DNA of 64,000 bases from Pirellulales bacterium (lineage in GTDB: Bacteria > Planctomycetota > Planctomycetia > Pirellulales > JADZDJ01). Position 1 is the stretch's first letter, and the number at the start of each line of letters is the position of its first letter. Both the position numbers and the translations under genes were made by a program. Below, one piece after another: positions 28,247-38,688 of this stretch. Under the pieces are notes generated by a model. That model saw nothing but the letters and a program-made list of their open reading frames with translations, was not told the origin of the DNA and searched no databases. Location: positions 1 to 64,000 of the forward strand of contig DATJYL010000095.1 of NCBI GenBank assembly GCA_035499655.1. The letters run 5' to 3'.

Positions 28247-28924
28247 GTGAGTAGCGTGGCTTTTTCCGCATTGATGCAGATGGCTTTGTTGGTTGCCGTG
28301 TCTGTCAATACCGCTTCGAATGGCACCCAGTCGATCGGCCCGTCAACGAATGGAGATGTTACGAATAATGTTGCCGCATCCAGCCCGGCGGGTGGCAATT
28401 CAGCGGTTGGCAATTCGGCCAATTCAGTGGTTAATCATAGTGCGGCCGGGACGTATGCGGCCGCTTATCAAGACACGCAAGACAGCGGCAAGCCGTTGGT
28501 GGTGTTGGTGGGGGCCACATGGTGCCCGGCCTGCCAGGGGATGAAAACTTCCACGATGCCGGAAGTGGCGGCAAAGGGGGAACTGCGGCACGTGGCGTTT
28601 GCCTATGTGAATACCGACGCCCAAAGCGATTTGGCGGGCAAGCTGATGGAAGGCAATTTAATACCGCAACTGGTGATGTACCAGAAAGCCGGCGATGGGT
28701 GGACGCTAAAGCGGCTGGTGGGCGCGCAAAGCGTAGAAGCGGTGGAAGAGTTCTTGGGGCCTGCGGCGAAGCAAGATGTGGCTGTGAAGGATAACGGCCC
28801 GAAGGATACTGCCGCAACCAAGGAATCAACCGTTAAGACACCAACGGCAACGAATCCGGCGACAAAAGCCCCTGCCTCTACGCAGCAATCGTCGGCCGGC
28901 AACCGTTCGACCCCGACGGGTTAA
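28247..28924 (+). CDS. Secreted thioredoxin-fold protein with CPAC motif
   Basis: A 225-residue protein: hydrophobic signal segment at the N-terminus (about 5-20), Asn/Ser/Gly-rich linker (about 22-68), thioredoxin-like domain (about 70-185) with the redox pair C93-x-x-C96 in VGATWCPACQGMK, then a Lys/Thr/Pro-rich tail. The cis-Pro is in NLIPQLVMY. It should act as an envelope thiol reductant or disulfide carrier. The start codon is GTG at 28247, supported by AAGGAG 8 bases upstream; the frame opens further upstream at 28190 without a signal. Confidence 0.85.
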   Translation: MSSVAFSALMQMALLVAVSVNTASNGTQSIGPSTNGDVTNNVAASSPAGGNSAVGNSANSVVNHSAAGTYAAAYQDTQDSGKPLVVLVGATWCPACQGMKTSTMPEVAAKGELRHVAFAYVNTDAQSDLAGKLMEGNLIPQLVMYQKAGDGWTLKRLVGAQSVEAVEEFLGPAAKQDVAVKDNGPKDTAATKESTVKTPTATNPATKAPASTQQSSAGNRSTPTG

Positions 28925-28946
28925 GTGAAGAACTGTGGAAAGTCGA

Positions 28947-29789
28947 TTATTGGAAGCCTACGGTTTCTCCGCCTGCGCGGGTGGCGAGCCACTGGAAAAC
29001 CCAATAATCGACTTCATACCGCAAAGTATGAATTGCGCCGTCAGCGGTTAAAAAGTTGACCGCATCGGGATGGTAGCTCCAAAAGTGAAATTTGTGCGGA
29101 TCGTCGTAAGCGTTGCCTTCCACGAGGCCATCACTGGTGCTGCATAGATTATCGCCGTTGCCGGTGCCGTCGCCATAGCCGCAGTAGGGCCACCCCCAAT
29201 AATCATTGGATATGCCGCGCTCGCCCATGATTAGAGTGTTAGAAAGTCCGTCAGTGATTTTGGGAATACTGATGGGAGGGCCATACAACAAAATGCCGTC
29301 GTTGGCTGTTGCCAGCGTTCCCATGACACCCAGGTAATCAGTGCAACCGTGATGTCCCGCATATTGCGTGGGGTCGTACCAAATGAAACCCGCAAGGGGA
29401 TCGTCAGGGCACATGTCAACGGGTTGAACTTGGTTACCAGGGTCTTGTCCCGCCGGCAGAGCGTTGCAGGCTCGAAAGCAATCCGGTAAGTAGGTGTAGT
29501 CTATGTATTGGAAAATGCTCTGGCACTCTAAATAAGGCAGTAGTCTCGATTGAAATCCCCACCACCTCTTCGGAACATTCCCAATGGGGAATGCATGATT
29601 CACATTATGAAACTGGTGTAGCGCTAAACCATACTGCTTGAGGTTATTTTGGCACTGCGTTTTACGGGCGGTTTCTCTGGACCATTGAATGGCCGGCATC
29701 AAGAGGCTGATTAGCAGTCCAATGATGGCGATGACAATTAACAACTCGACAAGAGTGAACCCGTATTTTTTTGACGGTGTTCGACGCAT
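28947..29789 (-). CDS. DUF1559 pilin-like secreted protein
   Basis: A 280-residue member of the DUF1559 family, which is vastly expanded in planctomycetes. A type IV pilin/type II secretion prepilin leader (KKYGFTLVELLIVIAIIGLL, cleavage after Gly) is followed by NNLKQYGLALHQFHNVN and FPIGNVPKRWWGFQSRLLPYLE, hallmarks of the family, and ends with the WxYHPDAVNFLxADG motif. It is thought to form or decorate surface filaments. It is in tandem with the lipoprotein gene 20 bases upstream, a pairing often seen for DUF1559 genes. Confidence 0.95.
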   Translation of the reverse strand: MRRTPSKKYGFTLVELLIVIAIIGLLISLLMPAIQWSRETARKTQCQNNLKQYGLALHQFHNVNHAFPIGNVPKRWWGFQSRLLPYLECQSIFQYIDYTYLPDCFRACNALPAGQDPGNQVQPVDMCPDDPLAGFIWYDPTQYAGHHGCTDYLGVMGTLATANDGILLYGPPISIPKITDGLSNTLIMGERGISNDYWGWPYCGYGDGTGNGDNLCSTSDGLVEGNAYDDPHKFHFWSYHPDAVNFLTADGAIHTLRYEVDYWVFQWLATRAGGETVGFQ

Positions 29790-29809
29790 GGCAGCAGACT
29801 TAAATGTGT

Positions 29810-30268
29810 TTAGGGTTCCAACGTGAAGTTATATTGATTTACGTTTGCGGTCAGATTGGCGGTCAATTTCCACTCTGTTTTGACTTCAGTTTTGCTCTCA
29901 GCGGAATTTTGCTTGGCGGTGTCAATTTTCGTGTCGTTGGTGTTGGGCGTCGGAATTCTATTTTTGGCAGCAGTCCGCCTGACGATTACCTTGTGGGGAC
30001 CAACTGCTGGTCCATTGTTTTCGTCGAATTGATATTTGCCGTCGGTCAGCGTGGCCATTGCGGCGGGGCCTGAACTGCCGTCGTCGGGGATGAAACTGAT
30101 TGAGCCATTCAACTTTTCACCGCTGATCGTTGTCACCGTTCCGTGGATGGGCAATCGTGGAAGATGATTCTCCGAATGACAACCAGCAAGTGGCATTCCA
30201 ACAACGAAATAAAATAACCAAACAATGATCCGTGGGCGGCTTTCGACCCACTCCGCTAGAACGGCCAT
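29810..30268 (-). CDS. Small lipoprotein with carboxypeptidase-regulatory-like beta domain
   Basis: A 152-residue lipoprotein; lipobox PLAGC at about residue 29. The mature part (IHGTVTTISGEKLNGSISFIPDDG, TDGKYQFDE, GPHKVIVRR) matches the beta-sandwich of carboxypeptidase regulatory-like domains seen in many planctomycete lipoproteins, a binding or structural module. It sits 20 bases upstream of the DUF1559 gene and is probably co-transcribed with it. I use the ATG at 30268; a TTG four codons upstream is the alternative. Confidence 0.85.
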   Translation of the reverse strand: MAVLAEWVESRPRIIVWLFYFVVGMPLAGCHSENHLPRLPIHGTVTTISGEKLNGSISFIPDDGSSGPAAMATLTDGKYQFDENNGPAVGPHKVIVRRTAAKNRIPTPNTNDTKIDTAKQNSAESKTEVKTEWKLTANLTANVNQYNFTLEP

Positions 30269-30406
30269 TGCTCTCGGCAAACCTTGGAAAATTCACGCCC
30301 CTTGAATCGCTGACCAAGCTTCATTTAAGCCGCCAATTTCAGGAAAGGCAAGGGTTTTGAAGCGGCTGCATTGAACGCCGGGTTCTACGCCAAGCTCAAT
30401 GGGATA

Positions 30407-32452
30407 TTAGGTAGGCCGGGCGGTGCGGCCGCGCTGGGGGAGGTTGGCGTCCAATTCGTAACGGTCGATTTTGCGGTCCAGCGTGGAGCGTTCGATTCCT
30501 AAAATGCGGGCGGTTTGGCTTTTGTTCCAATTGGTGGCGTTCAGCGTGGCGTGAATGTGACGCCGCTCCAGTTCTTCCAGCGACATGGGCTCGAACATGT
30601 CGGCGGGGTTGGGGACGACTTCGGCGGTATCGCCGGCGGTGGAAAGTTTGGAAAGGGTGAGGTCTTCCACTTCGATGAATTCGCCGCGGGTGAGCACGAC
30701 GGCGCGTTCGACCACGTTTTTCAATTCGCGGACGTTGCCGGGCCAGCGGTAGCGGAGCAATTGATCCATGGCTTCGGGGGAGAAGCCGCGAATTTTGCGG
30801 CCGGTTTCGGCGTTGAATTTGGCCAGAAAGTGCAAGCCGAGTTCGGCGATGTCTTCGGGCCGTTTGCGCAAGGCGGGGACAAAGATTTCGAGCACGTGCA
30901 GTCGGAAGAACAGATCGCGGCGGAAGAGTCCCTCGGCGACGGCCCGTTCCAAATCGCGATTGGTGGCGGCGATGACGCGGACGTCGCACTGGATGGGGTC
31001 GCTGCCGCCGACACGTTCGAAGGCATGCCCTTCCAAGACGCGAAGGAACTTGGCTTGAATGGTGGGGGTCATTTCGCCAATTTCGTCCAGCATGAGGGTG
31101 CCGCCGTCGGCGGCTTCGAACTTGCCGATTTTGCGTTCGGTAGCGCCGGTGAATGCGCCGCGTTCGTGGCCGAACAGTTCGCTTTCCAGCAGGCTTTCGG
31201 ACAAGGCGGCGCAGTTGAGGACGCAAAACGGACCTTTTTTTCGGGGACTGGAAAAGTGGATGGCGCGGGCGACCAATTCTTTGCCGACGCCGCTTTCGCC
31301 GCGGATCAGGACAGTGGCGCGGTTGGGCGCGGCGCGGCTGATGTCGCGCTGCACTTTGTTCATAACGAGGCTGGAGCCGATGATTTCGCTTTCGACGCCG
31401 AGGAGTTCGCGGAGTTGGAGGTTTTCGTCGCGGATTTGCGTTAAATCTTCGGCTAATTCCAGGCGTCGGCTGAGGTTTTCCATGGCGACGGCCAGGGTAT
31501 CGGCCACGGCCAGGGTGAATTCCAAATCTTCGGGGTCGGGAATGCGTTCGGGGCGGGTGGAATACAAGTGGATGAGCCCCAGCGGGCGTTCGTTTTTGCG
31601 GATGGGCGCGCACAAGATGCTGGTGGCGTGAAATTCTCCCTTGCTGTCACGGATGGAAAGGGCGCTGTCGCCCATGACGTTTCGAGCGAGGACGGCTTCG
31701 CCTTCGCGGAGCACGGTGGCGGCGACGAAGTTGGAGACGCGTTGATAATTCAAATCGGAATCGGTGCGGGAAGCGATGACTTCCAAATCGGCGGCGGTGG
31801 GATCGGCTTTCATGAAGCGCGGCAACAACAATACGGCGCCGGCATCGGCGTGAGTGGCTTCGAACAGTCCGGCCAGGGCGACGCGTGCCACGGAGGGCTG
31901 ATCGGGCGCTTTGGCCATTTCAAAAGCGATGCGACACAGTTGTGCGGCGGCGCGGCCGACTTTGGGAATGGCTTCGTCCTCGCCGGCTTCGGGAGCGAGG
32001 AAGCGAGTTTGTCCTCGGCGGTGAGTAATTTTGGTGGCCTCGGATTCTGGTTCTGACAGCACGTTGGATTCGTCCACACTGGCGGCCAAAATTGTGTCGT
32101 CGGGCCTGACGCCTTCTTTGGACGCCGTGCCGGAGGAATCGGGGAAAGCGGAGGCCAGGTCGTGGACGAAGGCCATTTGCGAATGGCCGATGCGAACGAT
32201 CTCGCCGGGCTGCAGCAGATAGTCGCCGTGAACGCGTTGGCTACCGACCAGTGTGCCGTTTCGGCTTTCCAAATCGCGCAGGACCCAGCGCTCCTGCGAG
32301 TAAAAAATTTCGGCATGGGCGCGGCTGCAGCGTTCGTCTTTCACGACAATTTGATTGGTAGGCGAGCGGCCGATTGTGACCGATTGTCCGGGCATCAGCC
32401 GGAAGACATCGGTCCACTTGGAACCTTCGCGAATTACGAGGTACGCTAACAT
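30407..32452 (-). CDS. FHA-GAF sigma-54-dependent transcription activator
   Basis: A 681-residue regulator. Domains: FHA (1-98; GRS at 28-30, RCSRAHAE 41-48, SRNGT 63-67), which reads phospho-threonine; GAF (about 170-325); AAA+ sigma-54 activator (about 355-595) with Walker A GESGVGKE (385-392), the sigma-54-contacting GAFTGA (432-437), Walker B MLDEIGE (454-460) and the Arg-finger region FRRDLFFRL (510-518); Fis-type helix-turn-helix (about 640-666). All activation motifs are intact. Phosphorylation by a Hanks kinase is the expected input, for which the kinase at 22846 is one candidate; that link is speculative. Divergent from the DUF1598 gene. Confidence 0.96.
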   Translation of the reverse strand: MLAYLVIREGSKWTDVFRLMPGQSVTIGRSPTNQIVVKDERCSRAHAEIFYSQERWVLRDLESRNGTLVGSQRVHGDYLLQPGEIVRIGHSQMAFVHDLASAFPDSSGTASKEGVRPDDTILAASVDESNVLSEPESEATKITHRRGQTRFLAPEAGEDEAIPKVGRAAAQLCRIAFEMAKAPDQPSVARVALAGLFEATHADAGAVLLLPRFMKADPTAADLEVIASRTDSDLNYQRVSNFVAATVLREGEAVLARNVMGDSALSIRDSKGEFHATSILCAPIRKNERPLGLIHLYSTRPERIPDPEDLEFTLAVADTLAVAMENLSRRLELAEDLTQIRDENLQLRELLGVESEIIGSSLVMNKVQRDISRAAPNRATVLIRGESGVGKELVARAIHFSSPRKKGPFCVLNCAALSESLLESELFGHERGAFTGATERKIGKFEAADGGTLMLDEIGEMTPTIQAKFLRVLEGHAFERVGGSDPIQCDVRVIAATNRDLERAVAEGLFRRDLFFRLHVLEIFVPALRKRPEDIAELGLHFLAKFNAETGRKIRGFSPEAMDQLLRYRWPGNVRELKNVVERAVVLTRGEFIEVEDLTLSKLSTAGDTAEVVPNPADMFEPMSLEELERRHIHATLNATNWNKSQTARILGIERSTLDRKIDRYELDANLPQRGRTARPT

Positions 32453-32937
32453 TTCAGATAAGACCCCTGCCGGAATTCAAGTGCCGATAGCACCAAGAGT
32501 TGGCAACGATTGATTATAACCAGTCGGAGGCAAAAGTGTTGCATTTTTCAACAGGTTGGGAGGGGGGCGATTACCGGTGGATGCAGCAATTTGAGGCAAA
32601 CGGTTGTTTCAGCCCTGAAAACAGAGGGTTCTTGGGCCGGGGATCGGCCACTGGGAGCGTGCAGCAGGGTGTTGCGGGGCCAGAGTTTAGCACCGCCGCA
32701 TATGGAGCAGGAAGTTTGCTACCCATCGGGGCAGAGATTAACATAACAAGTGGTTTGCTTGGGCCGAATTCAGCGCCCCCCTCTCAGGCGGTCGCCACGG
32801 AAGTACTAAGCGGTTCCAGCGATTGCTGATTGGGGTGAGCGCGAACAAAATCAACACTGGGGAGCGGAGTTGGTCCGCCGTTTTCGTCGGCTGCAATCCA
32901 AGTTTCCTGTGTTTTTTCGCAGAAGAGGAGCAATTAC
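32453..32937. other. Divergent intergenic region between sigma-54 activator and DUF1598 gene
   Basis: About 485 bases with no convincing gene; the frame 32500-32829 has no domain or ribosome site. It holds a candidate sigma-54 promoter at 32529-32542, listed separately. The last bases carry GAGGAG, the ribosome site of the downstream gene. Confidence 0.5.
32529..32542 (+). promoter_or_regulatory. Candidate sigma-54 (-24/-12) promoter
   Basis: The sequence AGGCAAAAGTGTTGCA carries GG and GC exactly ten bases apart, with the strong TTGCA of the -12 element; the -24 element is AGGCA instead of TGGCA. It points toward the DUF1598 gene, starting about 390 bases downstream, and lies beside a sigma-54 activator gene. 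One motif match in a region this size can occur by chance. Confidence 0.35.
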
Positions 32938-34407
32938 ATGAGCGTCGCGCGCACAAACCGTTGCACAAAACTTTCGAGCGTGGTTGCCGTGCTGCTTATC
33001 GCCGGCCTGGGAACGGCAACCCTCCGTGAAGCCGCGGCACAAACCACCGGCGGAACCACCATTAACATTAACAACACTACCAACACGGGCACCGGCACCG
33101 GCTCCACCACGTTTCCGTCGGTTTTAGTTCCGGGTGTGGTGGGTGGTGTTTCGGTGAATGTGGACGGTGTGCTCAAGCAACAAGATGCCACGCAGCGCGA
33201 GCAAGTGTTGGATGCACGTCGCAAGGCGCTGCAGCAAGTGCCAGGCGATTTGAATCAGCCCACCAAGTTGCGAATGATTTCGCTCCGTAAGCTGGACGAA
33301 GCGATTCAGCATTGTGCCCAGACGGGTCAACCGCTGCCGGACGACATACGTTACCTGGCCGGGTTGCAACGCGTTCAATATGTGTTTGTGTTTCCGGAGC
33401 AACACGATGTGGTGTTGGCCGGCCCGGCGGAAGGTTGGAAAGTGAATGAGCAGGGGGAAGTGGTGGGCAACGTTTCGGGGCGGCCGGTACTGCAACTGGA
33501 CGACCTGGTCGTGGCGCTGCGCAGCGCCGATGCGGCGCGCAACGGTGGCATTAGTGTGTCGATTGATCCCACGGCGGAAGGCATGCAGCGGTTAAACACG
33601 TTTTTGGCACAACAAACCGTGGTGAAAAACAACATCGAGAAGATCGCCGGCTCGATGGAAGAAGCGCTCGGTCCGCAAAACATAACGCTGCACGGCGTGC
33701 CGGACACCAGCCGGTTTGCCAATGTGTTGGTGATGGCCGATTATCGCATGAAGCGGTTGGGGATGAACATGGATCCGTCGCCGGTAAAGGGGATGCCCAG
33801 CTATTTGGAAATGGTAAGCCCGACGGTGCACAGCGTGCAAACGCCGCGGTGGTGGCTGGCGCCGAAGTACGATCCGCTCGCCACCGACGGCGAAGGACTG
33901 GCCTGGGAAATTCGCGGCCCCGGCGTGCAGTGCATGTCGGAAGAAGATTTTTTCACCGCCAGCGGCCAGCGTCAAGTCAACGCTGTAAAGAATCCGACGG
34001 CGCAGAAATGGGCCGATTCGATGACCAACCACTTCGAGGAGCTGGCGCAAAAGGATTCCGTGTTTGGCGATTTGCGTAATTGCATGGATTTGGCGGTGGC
34101 CGGGGCGCTGGTGATGAAGGAAAACTTGTTGGATAAAGTCAATTTTCATCCGCAGTTTTTGTTGAACGACAAGATGCTGGTGACGACCGGTTACAACCCG
34201 CCGAAGCAGGTCGACAGCAAGGTGAGCTTGCTGAAGAAGGGAACGAACTACGTGATCAGCGTTTCCGGCGGCGTATTACTGCTGCCGTGGGAGATTATTC
34301 AGAAGCAGGAAAAAACCGCTGAGCTGTCGCCGGCGCGCAGGGCCGCATCGGAGGCGCGGACCACGGCGGACCAGGATCACTCTGGCCGCTGGTGGTGGAA
34401 CGGTTGA
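32938..34407 (+). CDS. DUF1598 secreted protein
   Basis: A 489-residue protein with a signal peptide (about 12-35, ending EAAAQTT) and a Thr/Asn/Gly-rich stretch (about 36-62). The main body fits the planctomycete-specific DUF1598 family (LRMISLRKLDEAI, LAGLQRVQYVFVFPEQHDVVLAGPAEGW, MADYRMKRLGMNMDPSPV, WWLAPKYDPL). Function is unknown; a periplasmic or surface role is expected. The ATG at 32938 is preceded by GAGGAG. A strong terminator lies 56 bases after the stop. Possible target of the divergent sigma-54 activator. Confidence 0.9.
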   Translation: MSVARTNRCTKLSSVVAVLLIAGLGTATLREAAAQTTGGTTININNTTNTGTGTGSTTFPSVLVPGVVGGVSVNVDGVLKQQDATQREQVLDARRKALQQVPGDLNQPTKLRMISLRKLDEAIQHCAQTGQPLPDDIRYLAGLQRVQYVFVFPEQHDVVLAGPAEGWKVNEQGEVVGNVSGRPVLQLDDLVVALRSADAARNGGISVSIDPTAEGMQRLNTFLAQQTVVKNNIEKIAGSMEEALGPQNITLHGVPDTSRFANVLVMADYRMKRLGMNMDPSPVKGMPSYLEMVSPTVHSVQTPRWWLAPKYDPLATDGEGLAWEIRGPGVQCMSEEDFFTASGQRQVNAVKNPTAQKWADSMTNHFEELAQKDSVFGDLRNCMDLAVAGALVMKENLLDKVNFHPQFLLNDKMLVTTGYNPPKQVDSKVSLLKKGTNYVISVSGGVLLLPWEIIQKQEKTAELSPARRAASEARTTADQDHSGRWWWNG

Positions 34408-34440
34408 AGCGGCTAGCGACTAGCAATTAGCGATTAGCAA
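34408..34440. repeat. Dispersed repeat AGCGGCTAGCGACTAGCAAT
   Basis: Begins directly after the TGA of the DUF1598 gene: AGCGGCTAGCGACTAGCAAT followed by TAGCGATTAGCAA. The same 31 bases form the left arm of the inverted repeat at 51602-51675, where they contain the bioA stop codon. Internally it consists of two versions of the unit TAGCRAYTAGC. Confidence 0.8.
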
Positions 34441-34462
34441 TACAGCAGCGGATGTTGCTCAG

Positions 34463-34488
34463 CCCCGGTCGCCCGACCGGGGTTTTTT
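34463..34488 (+). terminator. Rho-independent terminator after DUF1598 gene
   Basis: Perfect GC-rich hairpin CCCCGGTC-GCCC-GACCGGGG followed by six T. It is well placed to end the DUF1598 transcript and separates it from thiC. Confidence 0.9.
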
Positions 34489-34633
34489 ATTGGCGTCGTC
34501 GCACGCGCGAGAAATCGTAAAGTAGCAGCAGATTTTGCGCGGTGTATTTTGCGACTTTTCTCAATCATCACTTCAAACGTTGTTGCCGCCGTACAACCGC
34601 TAGCGGCAATTCTTTTGGCAATGGGCCCGCTGA

Positions 34634-36124
<1,491 letters not shown>

Positions 36125-36155
36125 TTCGCAACATCTCGCAGATTGTCGGCATGAT

Positions 36156-36716
36156 ATGGTAAATCGATGTAGTATAAATTCTGAATTGCCGAAGCGTATG
36201 CATTTTGCTGCTATTGTTCGTGCATATACAGCCAGAAAAATCGCCAACGTGGAGCTTAGAAGCTTTGAAAATGAGAAATCATTTGCTGATGCCCTTAACC
36301 GAGCTGGGATGGCAATGCGCCCCGATGGAAAACGATATGATCATCAGCGGCGCATTCCTCATGCTGTACTCTGTGCAGCGACTTCGTCTCTTCGTCTGGC
36401 GGCACTCGAACGCGCCACTGATTTTGACTCTTTATTCGCAATTGTAAGCAATGCCATCGGGTCCATTCACGGCATTGGCGAGCTGACGATATATGACACT
36501 GCGCTTCGAATTGGGGCTAAACTAGGATTGTTGCCAACCCGAGTTTATCTTCACAGTGGTACAAGAAAGGGCGCGCGTGCCCTTAATCTTAATTGGCACG
36601 CGCCGTATTTAGAGGTCGGCGAGTTTCCGGCTGAATTGCAAAAACTTGCCGCTCACGAAATCGAGGATTGTTTGTGTATTTTCAAGGATCGGTTTAGGAA
36701 CGTCGAATCTCGGTAG
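36156..36716 (+). CDS. Hypothetical protein with helix-hairpin-helix-like segment
   Basis: A 186-residue soluble protein. The region HQRRIPHAVLCAATSSLR then SNAIGSIHGIGELTIYDTALRIG contains a GIG-type hairpin typical of helix-hairpin-helix DNA-binding units, followed by LLPTRVYLHSGTRKGARAL. Proteins with this layout occur in accessory and plasmid regions; function unknown. It lies tail-to-tail with hicA (7-base gap) and so next to a toxin-antitoxin pair. More AT-rich than thiC next door, consistent with acquisition. The first ATG is used; a second at 36198 is possible. Confidence 0.65.
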   Translation: MVNRCSINSELPKRMHFAAIVRAYTARKIANVELRSFENEKSFADALNRAGMAMRPDGKRYDHQRRIPHAVLCAATSSLRLAALERATDFDSLFAIVSNAIGSIHGIGELTIYDTALRIGAKLGLLPTRVYLHSGTRKGARALNLNWHAPYLEVGEFPAELQKLAAHEIEDCLCIFKDRFRNVESR

Positions 36717-36723
36717 TGCGAGA

Positions 36724-36936
36724 TTACAAATCTTCCGGTTTCAATCCAGTATGCCGGGAAATTCTGGCCAGCATGCGCGGGCCAATTTCTTCGCCATCGT
36801 GAAAAGCAAAAACATAATCGGGAAAGCCCGCGCGTTGCAAAGTGCGGTGCGAACCGGTTTGGCGTTTGATCGACCAACCAATTCGTTGAAGTGCGGCTAA
36901 GACTCGCCGCGCTTTAGTCGATGGCCACTGGCTCAC
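36724..36936 (-). CDS. hicA: HicA-family mRNA interferase toxin
   Basis: A 70-residue HicA toxin, a small dsRBD-fold ribonuclease. Shows the core GWSIKRQTGSHRTLQ, where GSH carries the catalytic His, and the C-terminal PRMLARISRHTGL. It starts with GTG and overlaps the end of hicB by four bases, so the order is antitoxin first, then toxin, in one transcript. This order is the reverse of the classical E. coli hicAB arrangement but common elsewhere. Confidence 0.92.
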   Translation of the reverse strand: MSQWPSTKARRVLAALQRIGWSIKRQTGSHRTLQRAGFPDYVFAFHDGEEIGPRMLARISRHTGLKPEDL

Positions 36937-37136
36937 GACTGCACCGCGAAGACTTCGCTCATTTCCGGCACGCTTTCACCGTGTTCTAAGCGGTCGGCCA
37001 ATACGCGCAACGAAAGTGCTTTAGCCCGTTCAATGGCTTCTTGGCGCGATTTCCCATAAGCTTGCACGCCGGGTAAGTCCGGCACTTCGGCAATCCAACG
37101 ACCATCTTCTTCACGTTCGACTTCAACGTTCAGCAT
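36933..37136 (-). CDS. hicB: HicB-family antitoxin
   Basis: A 67-residue HicB antitoxin: the degenerate RNase H-like fold with EREEDGRWIAEVPDLPGVQAYG and the helix EAIERAKALSLRVLADRL. It neutralises HicA. It lacks the extra C-terminal DNA-binding domain of longer HicB proteins, so autoregulation of the operon may be weak or need another factor. Upstream gene of the pair, ATG at 37136. Confidence 0.92.
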   Translation of the reverse strand: MLNVEVEREEDGRWIAEVPDLPGVQAYGKSRQEAIERAKALSLRVLADRLEHGESVPEMSEVFAVQS

Positions 37137-37273
37137 GGTGCAGTTCTTCTCCAGCTTCGTCGCTTTTGAATAACAATCCGGTTACAAGTTAAGCATATCG
37201 TCTAGAACAGTTTGCGGCAAATTAGTATTGAATAGAAGGGAATCTAATGGGTTATCAGCTCATTGGCTGCCCG

Positions 37274-38683
37274 CTAAATCGCTGATTGCTCGGAGGCAGA
37301 TACTTTTGCGGTATCGCTCGCCAAGTATTTAGCGCCCCACAGCCAAAACACGCCGCTTAAAAAGATGGCCAGCGAGACGGCGGCGAAACCGGCGTTCATG
37401 TTCGAACTGACAATTTCGTCGACTTTGCCAGCGGCATTCGATGCGGTCGCGGTGGAATCGCCAAAGAGCATGTTGATTTTGCCGATCAGCGGTGGGCTGA
37501 TGGCGTCGCCCAGCGCGTGGATGATAAAAATGTTTAGCGCAAAGCCCGCGGCACGAATCGAGGGCTGCGTTACATTCGCCAGAATGGTGTTCGTCGGTCC
37601 GGTATTAAAAAACAAGCCGCAACAGGTGATGAATATCATGATCCAGGCTGTGGGGAATGGCACCACCAGCGCGGCCAAAAAAAACGGCAGCGCGATGAGC
37701 ATTCCCCAGCCGGACACCAAAAAGTACGACCCGGGAAAACGTCCGCGCAGCTTATCACCGAGCCAGCCGCCGCTGAGCGTGGCGGCCAGACCCGTGATTA
37801 CGACAATCAGGCCAAACACCCAGTTAGCGTCTGTCAGCGCCGCTTTGCGAAGTTCGGCATCGGCTGGGTCAAGCAGACCGGCATGAACTTTTCGCCAGAC
37901 CAGGTATCGCGGAATCCAGAACGACAATCCACCGGTGGCAAACGTCATGGCGGTCATGCCCAGCGTGTTGTAAACGTACGAGGGAATGTGCCGCAATTGC
38001 TTGTAGTCCGATAATTTGGCGGCCGGCGAACGAGCGCTTTGACCTGGTTGCTTGCTTGCGCGTATTGTAGCGCCAGCGTGCCGCGGATCGCGCAGGAATA
38101 TGGCCCATGCGCCCAGCAGTAAACCCGGCGGCACGACAATAAAAAATGCGTAGTGCCAGGTGAAACCCAAGTGCAGCACCTGCCCACCGAGCAAGTAACC
38201 CAGCGCACTGCCAACGGGAATAGCGACATAAAACCAGGCAAGCACTTGTCCGCGGCGCTCGACGGGATACAAATCGGCAATAATGGTCGGCGCGGCGGGG
38301 CCGTAGGCTGCTTCGCCAATGCCGACAAACACTCGCGTGGCCAGCATGATTGCAATGCCGGTTGCTAAACCGGTTGCGCCGCTGGCGGCGCTCCAAATCA
38401 AGACGCCCACACCGACCAGCAGCCAGCGGGAGTAGCGATCGGCCAGCCAACCGAAGACCGGCGCGAAACACATGTAACTGATGAGAAACGCCGTGGCGAG
38501 CAAACCGGTTTGGGCTTCGGTGCTGCCGAAGTCGTGCTGAATTTGGTCTTCGACCGCGGCCAACACGTAGCGGTCGATGTAGTTGAGCAAATTGATTGCC
38601 AACAGCAGCGCCAAAGCCACGCGCGCGCCAGGCAAAGCTGAGTTCCGTTTGAACGCAGATGCTTGTGTGGTGGCTGATTTCAA
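37274..38683 (-). CDS. Major facilitator superfamily transporter (spinster-like)
   Basis: About 469 residues with about 12 membrane helices. TM1 contains LLAINLLNYIDRYVLAAV and the loop after TM2 has the MFS signature GWLADRYSRW; GIGEAAYGPAAPTIIADLYPVERRG after TM4-5 is typical of the spinster-like group (sphingolipid or organic-anion carriers). The substrate is unknown. No ATG precedes TM1: candidate starts are TTG at 38683 (chosen, 30 residues before TM1) and TTG at 38740, which would cross the inverted repeat of the neighbouring GxxExxY unit. The start is therefore unsure while the gene is certain. Confidence 0.88.
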   Translation of the reverse strand: MKSATTQASAFKRNSALPGARVALALLLAINLLNYIDRYVLAAVEDQIQHDFGSTEAQTGLLATAFLISYMCFAPVFGWLADRYSRWLLVGVGVLIWSAASGATGLATGIAIMLATRVFVGIGEAAYGPAAPTIIADLYPVERRGQVLAWFYVAIPVGSALGYLLGGQVLHLGFTWHYAFFIVVPPGLLLGAWAIFLRDPRHAGATIRASKQPGQSARSPAAKLSDYKQLRHIPSYVYNTLGMTAMTFATGGLSFWIPRYLVWRKVHAGLLDPADAELRKAALTDANWVFGLIVVITGLAATLSGGWLGDKLRGRFPGSYFLVSGWGMLIALPFFLAALVVPFPTAWIMIFITCCGLFFNTGPTNTILANVTQPSIRAAGFALNIFIIHALGDAISPPLIGKINMLFGDSTATASNAAGKVDEIVSSNMNAGFAAVSLAIFLSGVFWLWGAKYLASDTAKVSASEQSAI

Positions 38684-38688
38684 ATCAG

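Noticed and set aside
27990-28250. 86-residue plus-strand frame upstream of the thioredoxin-fold gene
   Set aside because: Arg/Trp/Cys-rich without domain; its GAAGGAGG is too far from the ATG, and the frame overlaps the well-supported GTG start at 28247.
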